A stretch of DNA of 55,224 nucleotides, from contig DATFOC010000037.1 in assembly GCA_035265935.1 (NCBI GenBank), positions 1 to 55,224 of the forward strand, written 5' to 3'. The notes beneath the pieces were generated by a model. That model searched no databases, was not told where the DNA came from, and saw only the letters and a list, made by a program, of their open reading frames with translations. Source of the stretch: JACDAN01 sp035265935 (GTDB lineage: Bacteria; Actinomycetota; Thermoleophilia; Gaiellales; Gaiellaceae). The position numbers and the translations under genes were made by a program. Shown piece by piece: positions 23,941-33,888 of the stretch (its first letter is position 1; every line of letters begins with the position of its first letter).

Positions 23941-24654
23941 ATGAATTCAAGCCCAGCAATCGGGATCCGCAGGCTCAACGTCCGCCGGGGTGGACGGCTC
24001 GTCCTCCCCGAGCTCTCGCTCGACGTCCGGCGTGGCATCGTTACCGGCTTGCTCGGCCCGAGCGGCTCCGGGAAGACGACGCTGATCCGCGCGATCGTCG
24101 GCGTCCAGATCGTCGAGAGCGGAGAGGTCAACGTCCTCGGCGAGCCGGCCGGCTCGGAGGCCCTGCGCCGCCGCATCGGCTACGTCACACAGGCGCCGTC
24201 GGTCTACTCGGACCTGACGGTCCGCCAGAACCTCGAGTACTTCGCCGCGATCCTCGGCGCCCCGAGCGGCGGGGTGAAAGAGGCGATCGACGCTGTCGCT
24301 CTCGGCGGCCATGCCAACCAGATGGTTCGTACGCTGTCCGGTGGCGAGACGTCGCGCGTCTCGCTGGCGACGGCGCTGCTCGGGCATCCCGACCTGCTCG
24401 TCCTCGACGAGCCGACGGTCGGTCTCGACCCCGTTCTCCGGCGCGATCTCTGGAACATGTTCCACGAGCTCGCTGCCGGCGGCACGACACTGCTCGTCTC
24501 CAGCCATGTCATGGACGAGGCTGAGCGGTGCGACGACCTCGTCCTGCTTCGCAACGGACGCATCGTCGCGACCGGCTCACCGTCCGAGCTACGGGAGGAG
24601 ACCCACACCGAAGACCTCGAAGAGGCCTTCCTGGCCCTCGCGGAGGCGTCATGA
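23938..24654 (+). CDS. ABC exporter ATP-binding protein
   Basis: 238 residues. Walker A GPSGSGKTT (40-48), Q-loop region VTQAPSVYSDLTV, signature LSGGE (133-137), Walker B LLVLDEP (153-159), H-loop VSSHVMDEAERC. Belongs to the CcmA/DrrA-type ATPases of ABC-2 exporters. Two consecutive in-frame ATGs (23938 and 23941); the first is 7 nt from a TATATT box with no ribosome site. Overlaps the permease gene by 4 bp. Confidence 0.9.
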   Translation: MMNSSPAIGIRRLNVRRGGRLVLPELSLDVRRGIVTGLLGPSGSGKTTLIRAIVGVQIVESGEVNVLGEPAGSEALRRRIGYVTQAPSVYSDLTVRQNLEYFAAILGAPSGGVKEAIDAVALGGHANQMVRTLSGGETSRVSLATALLGHPDLLVLDEPTVGLDPVLRRDLWNMFHELAAGGTTLLVSSHVMDEAERCDDLVLLRNGRIVATGSPSELREETHTEDLEEAFLALAEAS

Positions 24655-25385
24655 ACCCCCGGATCACGCTCGCAACCGCCGGCCGCGTCCTCCGGCAGCT
24701 CCGCCACGACCACAGGACGCTCGCACTCGTCATTCTGGTCCCGCCGCTCCTCTTGACGATCATGAAGTACGTCTTCTACGGACAGGAGGAGACGTTCGAC
24801 CGGATCGGTGCGCCGCTCGTCGGCATCTTTCCGTTCGTCTCGATGTTCCTCGTCACCTCGATCGCGATGCTGCGTGAACGGACGTCGGGGACGCTCGAGC
24901 GGCTGATGTCGATGCCGCTCGCCAAGCTCGACATCTTGCTGGGCTACGGGCTCGCCTTCACGCTCCTGGCGCTCGTCCAGGCGACCGTGACATCGATCGT
25001 CGCCTTCGGGCTTCTCGGCCTCGACACCGCCGGCCCAGTCTGGCTGATTTTGGTGCTCGCCGCGGGAAACGCCCTCCTCGGGATGTCGCTCGGGCTCTTC
25101 CTCAGCGCGTTTGCCCAGACGGAGTTCCAGGCCGTGCAGTTCATGCCGGCGTTCGTCCTGCCTCAGATCCTGCTCGCCGGGCTACTCGTGCCGCGGGAAA
25201 AGATGGCCGACGTCCTCGAGTGGATCTCGAATGCGCTGCCGCTCACGTACGCCTACGAGGCGTTGGCACTCGCGGCGGCCGACGATCTCGGCAGGGAGCT
25301 CGCGATCGACGCCTTGGTCGTCGCAGGCTGCATCGTTCTCGCGCTCGTCCTCGGGGCAACCACGCTCCGTCGCCGAACTGCCTAG
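24651..25385 (+). CDS. ABC-2 type exporter permease
   Basis: 244 residues, six predicted helices, with the ABC-2 pattern SIAMLRERTSGTLERLMSMP after helix 2 and a closing helix LALVLGATTLRRR. With the preceding ATPase it forms a TetR-controlled exporter of a hydrophobic compound or drug. Start ATG overlaps the ATPase stop; its stop overlaps that of the convergent SGNH gene by 4 bp. Confidence 0.9.
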   Translation: MNPRITLATAGRVLRQLRHDHRTLALVILVPPLLLTIMKYVFYGQEETFDRIGAPLVGIFPFVSMFLVTSIAMLRERTSGTLERLMSMPLAKLDILLGYGLAFTLLALVQATVTSIVAFGLLGLDTAGPVWLILVLAAGNALLGMSLGLFLSAFAQTEFQAVQFMPAFVLPQILLAGLLVPREKMADVLEWISNALPLTYAYEALALAAADDLGRELAIDALVVAGCIVLALVLGATTLRRRTA

Positions 25386-26119
25386 ACGCGGCCGCAGCGC
25401 CGGGCGCGCTGGAGGCGCCGGCCGAGCGACGTCGCGGCCGCCCACTGGACGAGCTGGGCGGTCCGCGGCCCGACGCCGGACGGCGGCTTGCCACCGACCA
25501 GGGGCGCTCTGAAAAGCCGGCCGTACACGACCAGCGCAGCCGTGTACGTGCCGAGCTCGCTCGGGTGGAACCCGTCGCGGCCGTATAGCGGAGTCCCCGG
25601 CTCGCAGTGCCAGGCTCTCCGCCAAGCGTCGCCGCCGGGGAGCAGCTCCGCCTGCGCCCTCGTGGCGGCTCGGCGGTACGAAGCGATTACCTCGGTGAGC
25701 GCGCCCCGCCGGTATGAGTCGGGCCACACAGTCAGCAGCGCCAGGCGCGTGCCACTAGCCCGCGCCTCCGCCGACCAGCGCAGCGCAAACTCGCGCAGGT
25801 TCGCCTGGCTCTCGGGCAGTGCGGACGGGCCCTGCTGCATGACCACGACGTCCCAGCGTCCGCCCGCGAGGGCGGCGCGCGACTCGTCGTGGTTCCAGTG
25901 ATCCTCGAGCGCGTACCCGCCCGGCGCGACCATGCGGTACTCGAGCCGCCGCCCGGAACGGCTCGCAATCCGCGCGACCGTTGCCGGAAGATCGTTCGTC
26001 GCCGTCAGGCTGTTGCCGAGGAAGAGGACGCGGAGCGCCGACGGCGGTTGGGCCTCGGCCGAGGAGCCTCCCAGCCCGAGGGCGACAGCGACGGCGAGTG
26101 CTCCGAGCAGGCGAATCAC
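25382..26119 (-). CDS. secreted SGNH/GDSL-like hydrolase
   Basis: 245 residues. Signal peptide 1-23 (IRLLGALAVAVALGLGGSSA). Block I is LFLGNSLT, with the nucleophile Ser; block V is DGFHPSELGT with Asp and His of the triad; the oxyanion Gly/Asn blocks are less clear (GGYALEDH, MQQGPSA). The family hydrolyses esters, often acetylated sugars. Starting at GTG 26119 is supported by TACCGT exactly 6 nt upstream; GTG 26143 is an alternative. Divergent from ltrA. Confidence 0.78.
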   Translation of the reverse strand: MIRLLGALAVAVALGLGGSSAEAQPPSALRVLFLGNSLTATNDLPATVARIASRSGRRLEYRMVAPGGYALEDHWNHDESRAALAGGRWDVVVMQQGPSALPESQANLREFALRWSAEARASGTRLALLTVWPDSYRRGALTEVIASYRRAATRAQAELLPGGDAWRRAWHCEPGTPLYGRDGFHPSELGTYTAALVVYGRLFRAPLVGGKPPSGVGPRTAQLVQWAAATSLGRRLQRARRCGRV

Positions 26120-26160
26120 GGCGGGACGGTAGCCGCCGCCCACGGGATAACGTCGGACGC
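26120..26160. promoter_or_regulatory. divergent leaderless promoters (SGNH gene / ltrA)
   Basis: Minus strand TACCGT (26126-26131) ends 6 nt before GTG 26119. Plus strand TAACGT (26148-26153) ends 7 nt before ATG 26161. No Shine-Dalgarno is visible for either gene. Confidence 0.55.
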
Positions 26161-27273
26161 ATGGAGCCTGCGGCCGACGAGCGCACCGTCCGGGTCTCGA
26201 CGCTCGAGCTCTTCTTCGACCTCGTCTTCGTCTTCACGCTCACGCAGCTCACGGGCCTGCTCGCGGATGATCCGACCTGGGCGGGTCTCGCGAAGGTCGT
26301 CTTGCTGCTCTCGATCATCTGGTGGATCTACGACGGCTACGTCTGGCTGACGAACACCGTCGCGCTCGACGTCCTCGGGCACCGGCTGCTGCTCCTCGGC
26401 GGCATGGCCGGATTTCTCCTCATGGCGCTCGCGATTCCGACGATGTTCGACGAGGGAGGCGTCGCGTTCGGCCTCGGCTACCTGGCGGTTGTCTCGCTCC
26501 ACGGCTGGCTCTATCTCCGCGCGACGTCGGCGTCCGAGGCGGAGGCGATCCGCGGGATCGTCCCGTACAACCTTGCCGCTGCGCTGATGCTCGTCGCGGC
26601 CGGGCTGACGGGCGGAGCGCTCATGTGGGCGCTCGTCGTGGCGCCGGCCGTTCTTCTCTGGTTTGTCCCCTACGTCGCGCGAATGGAGGGATTTCAGGTC
26701 GCCGCGTCCCATTTCGTCGAGCGTCACGGGCTCGTGGTGATCGTGGCGCTCGGCGAGTCCATCGTCGTGCTCGGCGCAGGCGCGGGAGGGGCGGAGGTCG
26801 GGCTCGAGCTGGGCCTGATCGCGATCCTCGGTCTCGCGCTGAGCGCCGCCCTGTGGTGGACGTACTTCTCGCACGAGGAGGAGCTCGAGCACGCGATGCT
26901 CGTGACTCCGCCGACCGAGCGGCCGCAGCGGGCGCTCCTTCTCGGCTACGCCCACTTCTTTCTCCTGCTCGGCGTCGTCCTCGTCGCCGCTGGGCTGAAG
27001 AAGGCGATTCCCGACCCGCTCGGCGACCTCGGCTGGGAGACGGCTCTCGCGCTCGGTGCCGGCGCCGCGATGTTCGTCGCCGCGGACACGGCGATGCTCC
27101 GAACGCTGCGTGTCCCTTACGGACGCGCTCGCGTGGTGGCGGTCCTCGCAGCTCTCGCGACGCTCCCCATCGGGCTGCTCTCGACGGTCGCCCAGGTCGC
27201 GGCGCTTGCGGGGATCGTCGCCCTCGCTAGCGTCCGACCGCGCGGCGATAGCGCCACACCGACAGCACGCTGA
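26161..27273 (+). CDS. low temperature requirement protein A (LtrA) family membrane protein
   Basis: 370 residues with about ten membrane helices. It opens with the LtrA signature VSTLELFFDLVFVFTLTQL and later has SHFVERHGLVVIVALGES and YFSHEEELEHA. The family is named from a Listeria cold-growth gene; the molecular role is unknown. It starts at ATG 26161. Its last 46 bp overlap the convergent ABC permease gene. Confidence 0.9.
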   Translation: MEPAADERTVRVSTLELFFDLVFVFTLTQLTGLLADDPTWAGLAKVVLLLSIIWWIYDGYVWLTNTVALDVLGHRLLLLGGMAGFLLMALAIPTMFDEGGVAFGLGYLAVVSLHGWLYLRATSASEAEAIRGIVPYNLAAALMLVAAGLTGGALMWALVVAPAVLLWFVPYVARMEGFQVAASHFVERHGLVVIVALGESIVVLGAGAGGAEVGLELGLIAILGLALSAALWWTYFSHEEELEHAMLVTPPTERPQRALLLGYAHFFLLLGVVLVAAGLKKAIPDPLGDLGWETALALGAGAAMFVAADTAMLRTLRVPYGRARVVAVLAALATLPIGLLSTVAQVAALAGIVALASVRPRGDSATPTAR

Positions 27274-27996
27274 AGACGGCGATGATCGCGAACGACCAGG
27301 CCACCGCGAGCCAGATGTCGTTGCCGGCAGGTGTGCCGACGAAGAGGGCGCGGGCGGCGTCCACCATGGTCGAGAAGGGGTTGTGCTCGGCGATCGGCTG
27401 CAGCCAGTCCGGCATCGTTTCCGGGGGAACGAACGCCGACGAGATGAACGTGAGCGGGAAGAGGATCGTGAAGCCGTAGGCGTTCGAAGCCTCGGGCGAG
27501 GACGACGAGAGCCCGATGAAGGCGAATACCCACGAGAACGCGTATCCGATCAGGAGCAGCAGCGCCATGCCGGCCACGATCTCCGGGAAGCTCGTGGCGA
27601 AGCGGAAGCCGGCCAGGATCCCGACAGTGAACATGATCACGAGCTGGATCACGTTCGTGCCGACGTCGGCCAGGATGCGTCCGGAGATCACCGCCGGCCC
27701 CCACATCGGCAGCGAGCGGAACCGGTCGATCAGGCCTTTCTTGAGATCTTCGGCGAGCCCGAGCGCCGTAACGAAGCCGCCGAAGACCATCGACTGGACG
27801 ATGATCCCCGGAATCAGGAAGTCCACGTAGTCGAGCGGCGCCGTGTCGATCGCGCCGCCGAACACATAGACGAACAGCAGCACGAACATGATCGGCTGGA
27901 TCGTGAAGCCGACCAAGAGATCGGGCTGGCGCGGAATCCGCTTCAGGCTCCGCTTGGCGAGCACCAGCGTGTCCCCGATCGCGTACTGGAAGGCTG

Positions 27997-28000
<4 letters not shown>
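27227..28000 (-). CDS. ABC-2 exporter permease (DrrB-like)
   Basis: 257 residues, six helices, with the DrrB-type features LVGFTIQPIMFVLLFVYVFG near the start and EDLKKGLIDRFRSLPM in the first loop. Partner of the ATPase encoded just upstream, which it overlaps by 4 bp. DrrAB systems export anthracyclines and other amphiphiles; the substrate here is not known. Confidence 0.9.
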
Positions 28001-28977
<977 letters not shown>

Positions 28978-29037
28978 TCAATCACGCTACCTGCTCGCGG
29001 GTGGGCCGACGACGTTCCGCCGGACTACGCTCGCTGC
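28978..29037. promoter_or_regulatory. divergent leaderless promoters (DrrA-like / epimerase)
   Basis: TAGCGT on the minus strand (28984-28989) ends 6 nt before GTG 28977; TACGCT on the plus strand (29026-29031) ends 6 nt before GTG 29038. Confidence 0.55.
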
Positions 29038-29625
29038 GTGCGGATCTTCCTGGCGGGCGCGACCGGTGTCATCGGAGTGCGGCTCGTCCCGCTCCTCGTG
29101 GACGCCGGTCACGCCGTTGCGGGGATGATGCGCTCACCGGGCAAGGCCGGCCTGCTCGTGGAGCTCGGGTCCGAGCCGGTGGTGTGCGACGTCTTCGAGG
29201 CGGAGGGCCTCCTGGAAGCGGTGACGGCGTTTCGGCCGAGTGTGGTCATGCACCAGTTGACCGACCTGCCGGACGATCCCGCTCGGATCGACGAGACGGC
29301 CGCCCTCAATGCGCGCGTTCGGCGAGAGGGAACGCGCAACCTCCTCGCGGCGGCGCGCGCGGCGGGCGCTCCGCAGTTCATCGCGCAAAGCGTCGCGTGG
29401 CAGCTCTCGGGGGACGGCGGCGCCTCTATCGCGGATCACGAAGGCCTCGTGCTCGCAAGCGGCGGCGTAGTCGTCCGCTACGGGCGGTTCTACGGGCCAG
29501 GAACGTACTACGAGCGGAGGCTGCCGGAGCATCCGCGGGTACACGTCGATGACGCAGCCCGTCGTACCATTGCGGCGGTCGGTTCCGAGCCCGGAATTCT
29601 CACCATCGCGGACAGTAAGCGCTAG
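29038..29625 (+). CDS. short NAD(P)-dependent epimerase/dehydratase
   Basis: 195 residues, well below the ~290 of related SDR-extended proteins. The Rossmann motif GATGVIG is at 7-13, VVMHQLTDLP and SVAWQLSGDGG follow, and then sequence jumps from YGPGTYYERRLPE to VHVDDAARRTIAA, omitting most of the substrate-binding middle. The catalytic Tyr-x3-Lys is not evident. It may be an internally deleted, possibly non-catalytic paralogue. The stop overlaps the convergent response regulator by 4 bp. Confidence 0.75.
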   Translation: MRIFLAGATGVIGVRLVPLLVDAGHAVAGMMRSPGKAGLLVELGSEPVVCDVFEAEGLLEAVTAFRPSVVMHQLTDLPDDPARIDETAALNARVRREGTRNLLAAARAAGAPQFIAQSVAWQLSGDGGASIADHEGLVLASGGVVVRYGRFYGPGTYYERRLPEHPRVHVDDAARRTIAAVGSEPGILTIADSKR

Positions 29626-30290
29626 CCGGCCCCGGGTCGGATGAGACCGGTCTCGTAGGCCAGGATCACCGCCTGCACGCGGTCGCGCAGCTCGAGCTTC
29701 GTCAGGATCCGCTTCACGTGGGTCTTGACCGTCGACTCCTCGATCACGAACGACTCGGCGATCTCGCGGTTCGAAAGCCCGCGTCCGATCAGCTCGAGCA
29801 CCTCACGCTCGCGCGGCGTGAGCTTCTCGAGCCTGGCGCCTGACAGCCCTGCGACCGGCTGCGTGGCCATGCGGTCGATCACGCGTCGTGTCACGGACGG
29901 CGAGAGCAGCGAGTCGCCGTCGGCGACCGCATGGATGGCGGAGATCAAATCTTCCGGCTTAGTCCGCTTCAGAAGGAAACCGGATGCTCCGGCGCTGAGC
30001 GCGTCGAAGATGTAGTCGTCGTCCTCGAAGGTTGTGAGCACGACCACCTTGACGTCGGGCGAGCCCGCCAGCACCTCGCGTGTCGCGGAGATGCCGTCCA
30101 CGCCGGGCATGCGGATGTCCATCAGCACGACGTGGGGCTGCGTCTCCCGGACGCGGCCCAGCGCTTCGCCGCCGTCTCCGGCTTCGCCGGCAACCTCGAT
30201 GGTGTCGTCGCTCGAGAGAACCGATCGCAGGCCTGCGCGCATGAGGTCGTCGTCGTCGACGAGCAGAACGCGCACGGGGTCGTCGGTCAT
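29622..30290 (-). CDS. NarL/FixJ-type response regulator
   Basis: 222 residues: receiver domain with phospho-acceptor Asp58 in VVLMDIRMPG, then a LuxR-type helix-turn-helix (LTPREREVLELIGRGLSNRE). Partner of the histidine kinase upstream (4-bp overlap). Module I of two in this window; it has the same length and the same C-terminal layout (DRVQAV[IV]LAY[EQ]TGL) as the regulator at 50357. Confidence 0.93.
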   Translation of the reverse strand: MTDDPVRVLLVDDDDLMRAGLRSVLSSDDTIEVAGEAGDGGEALGRVRETQPHVVLMDIRMPGVDGISATREVLAGSPDVKVVVLTTFEDDDYIFDALSAGASGFLLKRTKPEDLISAIHAVADGDSLLSPSVTRRVIDRMATQPVAGLSGARLEKLTPREREVLELIGRGLSNREIAESFVIEESTVKTHVKRILTKLELRDRVQAVILAYETGLIRPGAG

Positions 30291-31432
30291 CGCGGCTCAC
30301 CGGCGCCGCACGGCAGCCGCGCGCGTACGCGGAAGAGGCCGTTCGTCGACTCGTGCTCGACGCTTCCGCCCAGGAGGGACGCGCGCTCGCGCATCCCGAC
30401 GATTCCGTGTCCCGCTTCCGCGGGGCCGTCGCGACGTGCGGGATTGTCCACGTGAATCTCGAGCGCGTCGTCGTCGTACGCCAACGTGACGTCGGCGCGT
30501 CCGGCGCCGTGCCGGAGCGCGTTCGTGAGGGACTCCTGGAGGATGCGGTAGGCGGCCTGGTCGGTGGCCGGTGGCAGGGCTCGGCGGTCGCCGCTCACTT
30601 CGACGTCCACCTCGAGACCGGCATCGCGGTGCCGCTTCACGAGTGCGTCCAGCGCTGCGAGGCCGATCGGGCTCTGCGTCCGGTCCTCGTCGTCCCGCAA
30701 CGCGCCGACCAGTTGGTCGATCTCGCCCAATGTCTCGCGGGCGAGGGTCTCGATCGTCGCGAGCGCTGCTCGCGAACGAGCCGGATCCTTCTCGGCGAGC
30801 AGCCGCGCGGCGCCGGCGTGCACGAGGATGACGTTGATCGCATGCCCCGCGGAGTCGTGGAGGTCCCGCGCGATCCGCGTTCGTTCCTCGGCGGCCGCGA
30901 GGCGTCGCTCGCGCGCGGTCTCGTGTTCCGCCTGACGAGCTCGCTCCTCGAGGTTGGTAACGCGTTCACGTCGCAACCGGACACGGTCCCCGAGGACCCA
31001 GGCTCCGCCCCAGACCAGCGCCCCGAAGAGGGCCGGGACGACGGGGAACTGGTCCCGGCCGTAGCCGGCCGCGGCGACGTGCAGGAGGAAGAAGAACGGG
31101 ATGACGACCGCCGTCAGCCGGCCGCTGTCCCTGGAGCGATCGCCGTACAGGCCCACGAAGAAGAGCGCGACCGTCGCACCGATGGGCGGCCCGGGTGCGT
31201 ATTCGAGCGCGTTGATCGCAGCGCTCGCCGTCGCTGCCGCTGCGAATGCAGCGAGCGGCGCGGTCCGGCGCGCGAGCAGGGGCAGCGAGGCTAGTGCTGC
31301 GAGCAGGACACCGAGCGCATCGAGGCTCCGTGCGTCCTCGTCGCTCGAGACGCCGCCGCCGGCGAGCGTCGCAACCGTCAGCGCGAAGACGCCGAGCGCG
31401 ATCCCGACGTCGATCGCGCGTTCCCTGCGCAT
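30287..31432 (-). CDS. sensor histidine kinase (HisKA_3/DesK-like)
   Basis: 381 residues. Four to six N-terminal helices (to ~148), a coiled linker, the dimerisation helix RIARDLHDSAGHAINVILVH with His192, then a HATPase_c domain (AYRILQESLTNALRHG, GHGIVGMRERA). No large extracellular sensor, so it probably senses the membrane or a membrane partner. ATG 31432 has TACGCT ending 6 nt upstream. It is divergent from the MMPL gene, probably the regulated target. Confidence 0.92.
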   Translation of the reverse strand: MRRERAIDVGIALGVFALTVATLAGGGVSSDEDARSLDALGVLLAALASLPLLARRTAPLAAFAAAATASAAINALEYAPGPPIGATVALFFVGLYGDRSRDSGRLTAVVIPFFFLLHVAAAGYGRDQFPVVPALFGALVWGGAWVLGDRVRLRRERVTNLEERARQAEHETARERRLAAAEERTRIARDLHDSAGHAINVILVHAGAARLLAEKDPARSRAALATIETLARETLGEIDQLVGALRDDEDRTQSPIGLAALDALVKRHRDAGLEVDVEVSGDRRALPPATDQAAYRILQESLTNALRHGAGRADVTLAYDDDALEIHVDNPARRDGPAEAGHGIVGMRERASLLGGSVEHESTNGLFRVRARLPCGAGEPR

Positions 31433-31555
31433 ATGTCGAGCGTAGCGGGGGTTTTGTACCACCTGCGGGGGGTCTCAGTCCTCCCCCAGGGGTATGCCGA
31501 ATGTCCTCCCGCCGGGCGTTGTGGCGGAGGAGTCGCCGCTTCTAGCGTCGGTGCC
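31433..31555. promoter_or_regulatory. divergent promoter region, module I
   Basis: Leftward TACGCT (31439-31444, minus strand) ends 6 nt before ATG 31432. Rightward TAGCGT (31543-31548) ends 7 nt before ATG 31556. The middle carries C- and G-runs (CCTCCCCCAGGGG at 31480-31492) and CCTCC repeats that could be regulator sites. Confidence 0.5.
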
Positions 31556-33670
31556 ATGTCTTCTTCACAGGCCACACCCCGTCTCGAACGTCTTGCAGAT
31601 CTGACCTACCGGCGCCCCTGGCGCGTCGTCATCGCGTGGATCGCGATCCTCGCAGCCACACTCGTCGTCGTCCCGCAGCTCGCGGGAGAGTACGGCGGCG
31701 AGTTCGGCACACCGGGAAGTGAGAGCAAAGCCACGGCCGACCTGCTCGAGAAGCACTTCGCCGGCAGCTCCGGCGAGACCGTCAACGTCGTCTGGCAGGC
31801 GCCCGCCGGCGCCCGTCAGGCGGAGGATCCGATCGACCGGCTGCTGGCCGAGGCCGTGCGCGTCGACGGCGTCGCAGGCGCCTCGGAGCCGCGCTATTCA
31901 CGCGACGGCGCGATCGGGCTCGTCCAGCTCCGCCTCGAGCGCAGTGCGATGGACCTCGAAACCTCCTCCGGCGCGCAGCTGATCGACCTCGCCGATGACA
32001 CCTCCAGCGAGGGGCTTCGCGTCGAGGTCGGAGGCAACCTGATCCAGCAAGCCCAGGAGGGCCAGCCGCCCGAGCTGATGGGCCTGCTCGCAGCCGCGGT
32101 CGTCCTGCTGATCGCCTTCGGCTCGGTCATTGCGGCCGGGTTGCCGCTGCTCGTGGCGATCTTCGGCCTCGGCATCTCTGCGAGCCTGATCGGAATCGTC
32201 GCTCTCCTCGTCGACACCCCGGACTTCGCTCCTGCAGTGGCAGGGCTGATCGGGATCGGCGTCGGGATCGACTACTCGCTGCTGATCCTGACCCGGTTCC
32301 GCTCGGCGATGCTGGCCGGGGCCGACGAGCGCAATGCACTCGTAGAGGCGGTCACGACCGCCGGCCGCAGCGTGATCGTCGCGGGCGGGACGGTGATGAT
32401 CTCGCTGCTCGGGCTGTCGTTCATGGGCGTCTCGTTCCTGTACGGGGTCGCGATCTCCGCGAGCCTCGCGGTGCTCGTGGTGGTCCTAGCCTCGATCACC
32501 CTGCTCCCGGCACTGCTGGCTATCGCCGGCCGGCGGGTCGACCGCCTCCGTATCCCCGGCCTCGGCCGCTCGCTGCGGACCGGCGGCGGCACCCTCGCCA
32601 CTCGCTGGAGCCGCCTTGTCCAGCGCCGAGCCGGGATCGCGGCAGCCGCGGGCGCGACCGTGCTGATCCTGCTCACGCTGCCGGTGCTCGGACTGCGCTA
32701 CGGCTTCCCCGACGAGGGGAACGATCCGGATGGGTCGTCGACGCGTGCGGCGTACGAGCTCGTGAGCCGCGGCTTCGGCCCGGGGTCGACCGGCCCGCTC
32801 CTCGTCGCCTCCGAAGAAACTTCCGGGCTGGAGGCGCTCGCGGACCGTGTGCGCGGCGAGGAGGGCGTGTCCTTCGTCACTCCAATTCGCACGAGCCCGG
32901 ACGGCGAGGCGGCGGTGTTCTCCGTGATGGCGGCGACATCGCCGCAGGACGCCGAGACCGCCGATCTCGTCGCTCGGCTGCGCGACCTGGCACCGCAAGG
33001 TGTCTACGTCGGCGGCCTGACTGCGGCCTTCGTCGATCAGAGTGACTACGTCTCGGGTCGGATCCCGCTCTTCATCGCCGGTGTCGTCGGGCTGTCGTTC
33101 GTGCTGCTCCTGCTCGTCTTCCGCGCGCCGCTGATCGCGCTCAAGGCCGGCGTGATGAACCTGCTCTCCGTCGGCGCCGCCTACGGTGTCGTTGCCCTCG
33201 CCGCGGAGGGAGGCTGGTTCGGGAGCCTCATCGGCGTGGACACGGACACGCCCGTTCCGCCATTCATCCCCGTGATGATGTTCGCGGTCCTCTTCGGTCT
33301 CTCGATGGACTACGAGGTGTTCCTGCTCTCGCGGATCCGTGAGGAGTACCACCAGACCGGCGAGACGCACGCCGCGGTGACCAGCGGGCTCGCGAAGACC
33401 GCTCGGGTGATCACGGCCGCGGCCGCGATCATGGTTGTCGTCTTCCTCGCCTTCATCTTCAGCACGGAGGTGTTCCTCAAGCTGATGGGCCTCGGGATGG
33501 CCACGGCGATCCTCGTGGACGCCACGATCGTCCGGATGGTGCTCGTCCCGGCCGTGATGCAGCTCCTCGGCCGCGCGAACTGGTGGATCCCGCACTGGCT
33601 CGACCGGACGCTCCCACGGCTGGACGGCGAGCGCGTACGGGTTCCGGCACCCGCCGGGGAAAGGGGGTGA
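31556..33670 (+). CDS. MMPL/RND-family transporter (module I)
   Basis: 704 residues with the MmpL plan: N-terminal helix after RRPWRVVIAW, periplasmic domain (~35-190), five helices including GVGIDYSLLILTRFR, a second periplasmic domain (~400-530), and a final helix bundle with FGLSMDYEVFLLSRIREEY. Both GxxxDY proton-relay motifs are present. MmpL proteins export lipids, glycolipids or siderophores. Probably controlled by the adjacent kinase/regulator pair. A small SHOCT protein follows 5 bp downstream. Confidence 0.92.
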   Translation: MSSSQATPRLERLADLTYRRPWRVVIAWIAILAATLVVVPQLAGEYGGEFGTPGSESKATADLLEKHFAGSSGETVNVVWQAPAGARQAEDPIDRLLAEAVRVDGVAGASEPRYSRDGAIGLVQLRLERSAMDLETSSGAQLIDLADDTSSEGLRVEVGGNLIQQAQEGQPPELMGLLAAAVVLLIAFGSVIAAGLPLLVAIFGLGISASLIGIVALLVDTPDFAPAVAGLIGIGVGIDYSLLILTRFRSAMLAGADERNALVEAVTTAGRSVIVAGGTVMISLLGLSFMGVSFLYGVAISASLAVLVVVLASITLLPALLAIAGRRVDRLRIPGLGRSLRTGGGTLATRWSRLVQRRAGIAAAAGATVLILLTLPVLGLRYGFPDEGNDPDGSSTRAAYELVSRGFGPGSTGPLLVASEETSGLEALADRVRGEEGVSFVTPIRTSPDGEAAVFSVMAATSPQDAETADLVARLRDLAPQGVYVGGLTAAFVDQSDYVSGRIPLFIAGVVGLSFVLLLLVFRAPLIALKAGVMNLLSVGAAYGVVALAAEGGWFGSLIGVDTDTPVPPFIPVMMFAVLFGLSMDYEVFLLSRIREEYHQTGETHAAVTSGLAKTARVITAAAAIMVVVFLAFIFSTEVFLKLMGLGMATAILVDATIVRMVLVPAVMQLLGRANWWIPHWLDRTLPRLDGERVRVPAPAGERG

Positions 33671-33675
33671 GCACC

Positions 33676-33888
33676 ATGGTGTTTGCCGAAGCAGCCCACG
33701 GCTGGTGGGTGATCTGGCCGATCCTCTGGATTGCGGTCATCGTCACGGCTGTCTGGTTCCTGAGCCGTCGATGGCGGCGGCGCGGAGACAGCCCCCTCGA
33801 CGGCGCGCGGAAGATCCTGGCCGAGCGCTTTGCGCGCGGGGAGCTCTCATACGACGAGTACCAGGAGCGGCTCACGCAGCTCGGCTGA
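33676..33888 (+). CDS. small SHOCT-domain membrane protein
   Basis: 70 residues: one N-terminal membrane helix (WWVIWPILWIAVIVTAVWFL), an Arg-rich stop-transfer and a C-terminal SHOCT motif (ARKILAERFARGELSYDEYQ). SHOCT proteins are short oligomerisation modules often coupled to membrane stress or transport genes. ATG 33676 has AAAGGGGGTGA just upstream; a GTG at 33667 overlaps the MMPL stop. Cotranscribed with MMPL. The last 17 bp overlap the convergent peptidase gene. Confidence 0.85.
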   Translation: MVFAEAAHGWWVIWPILWIAVIVTAVWFLSRRWRRRGDSPLDGARKILAERFARGELSYDEYQERLTQLG

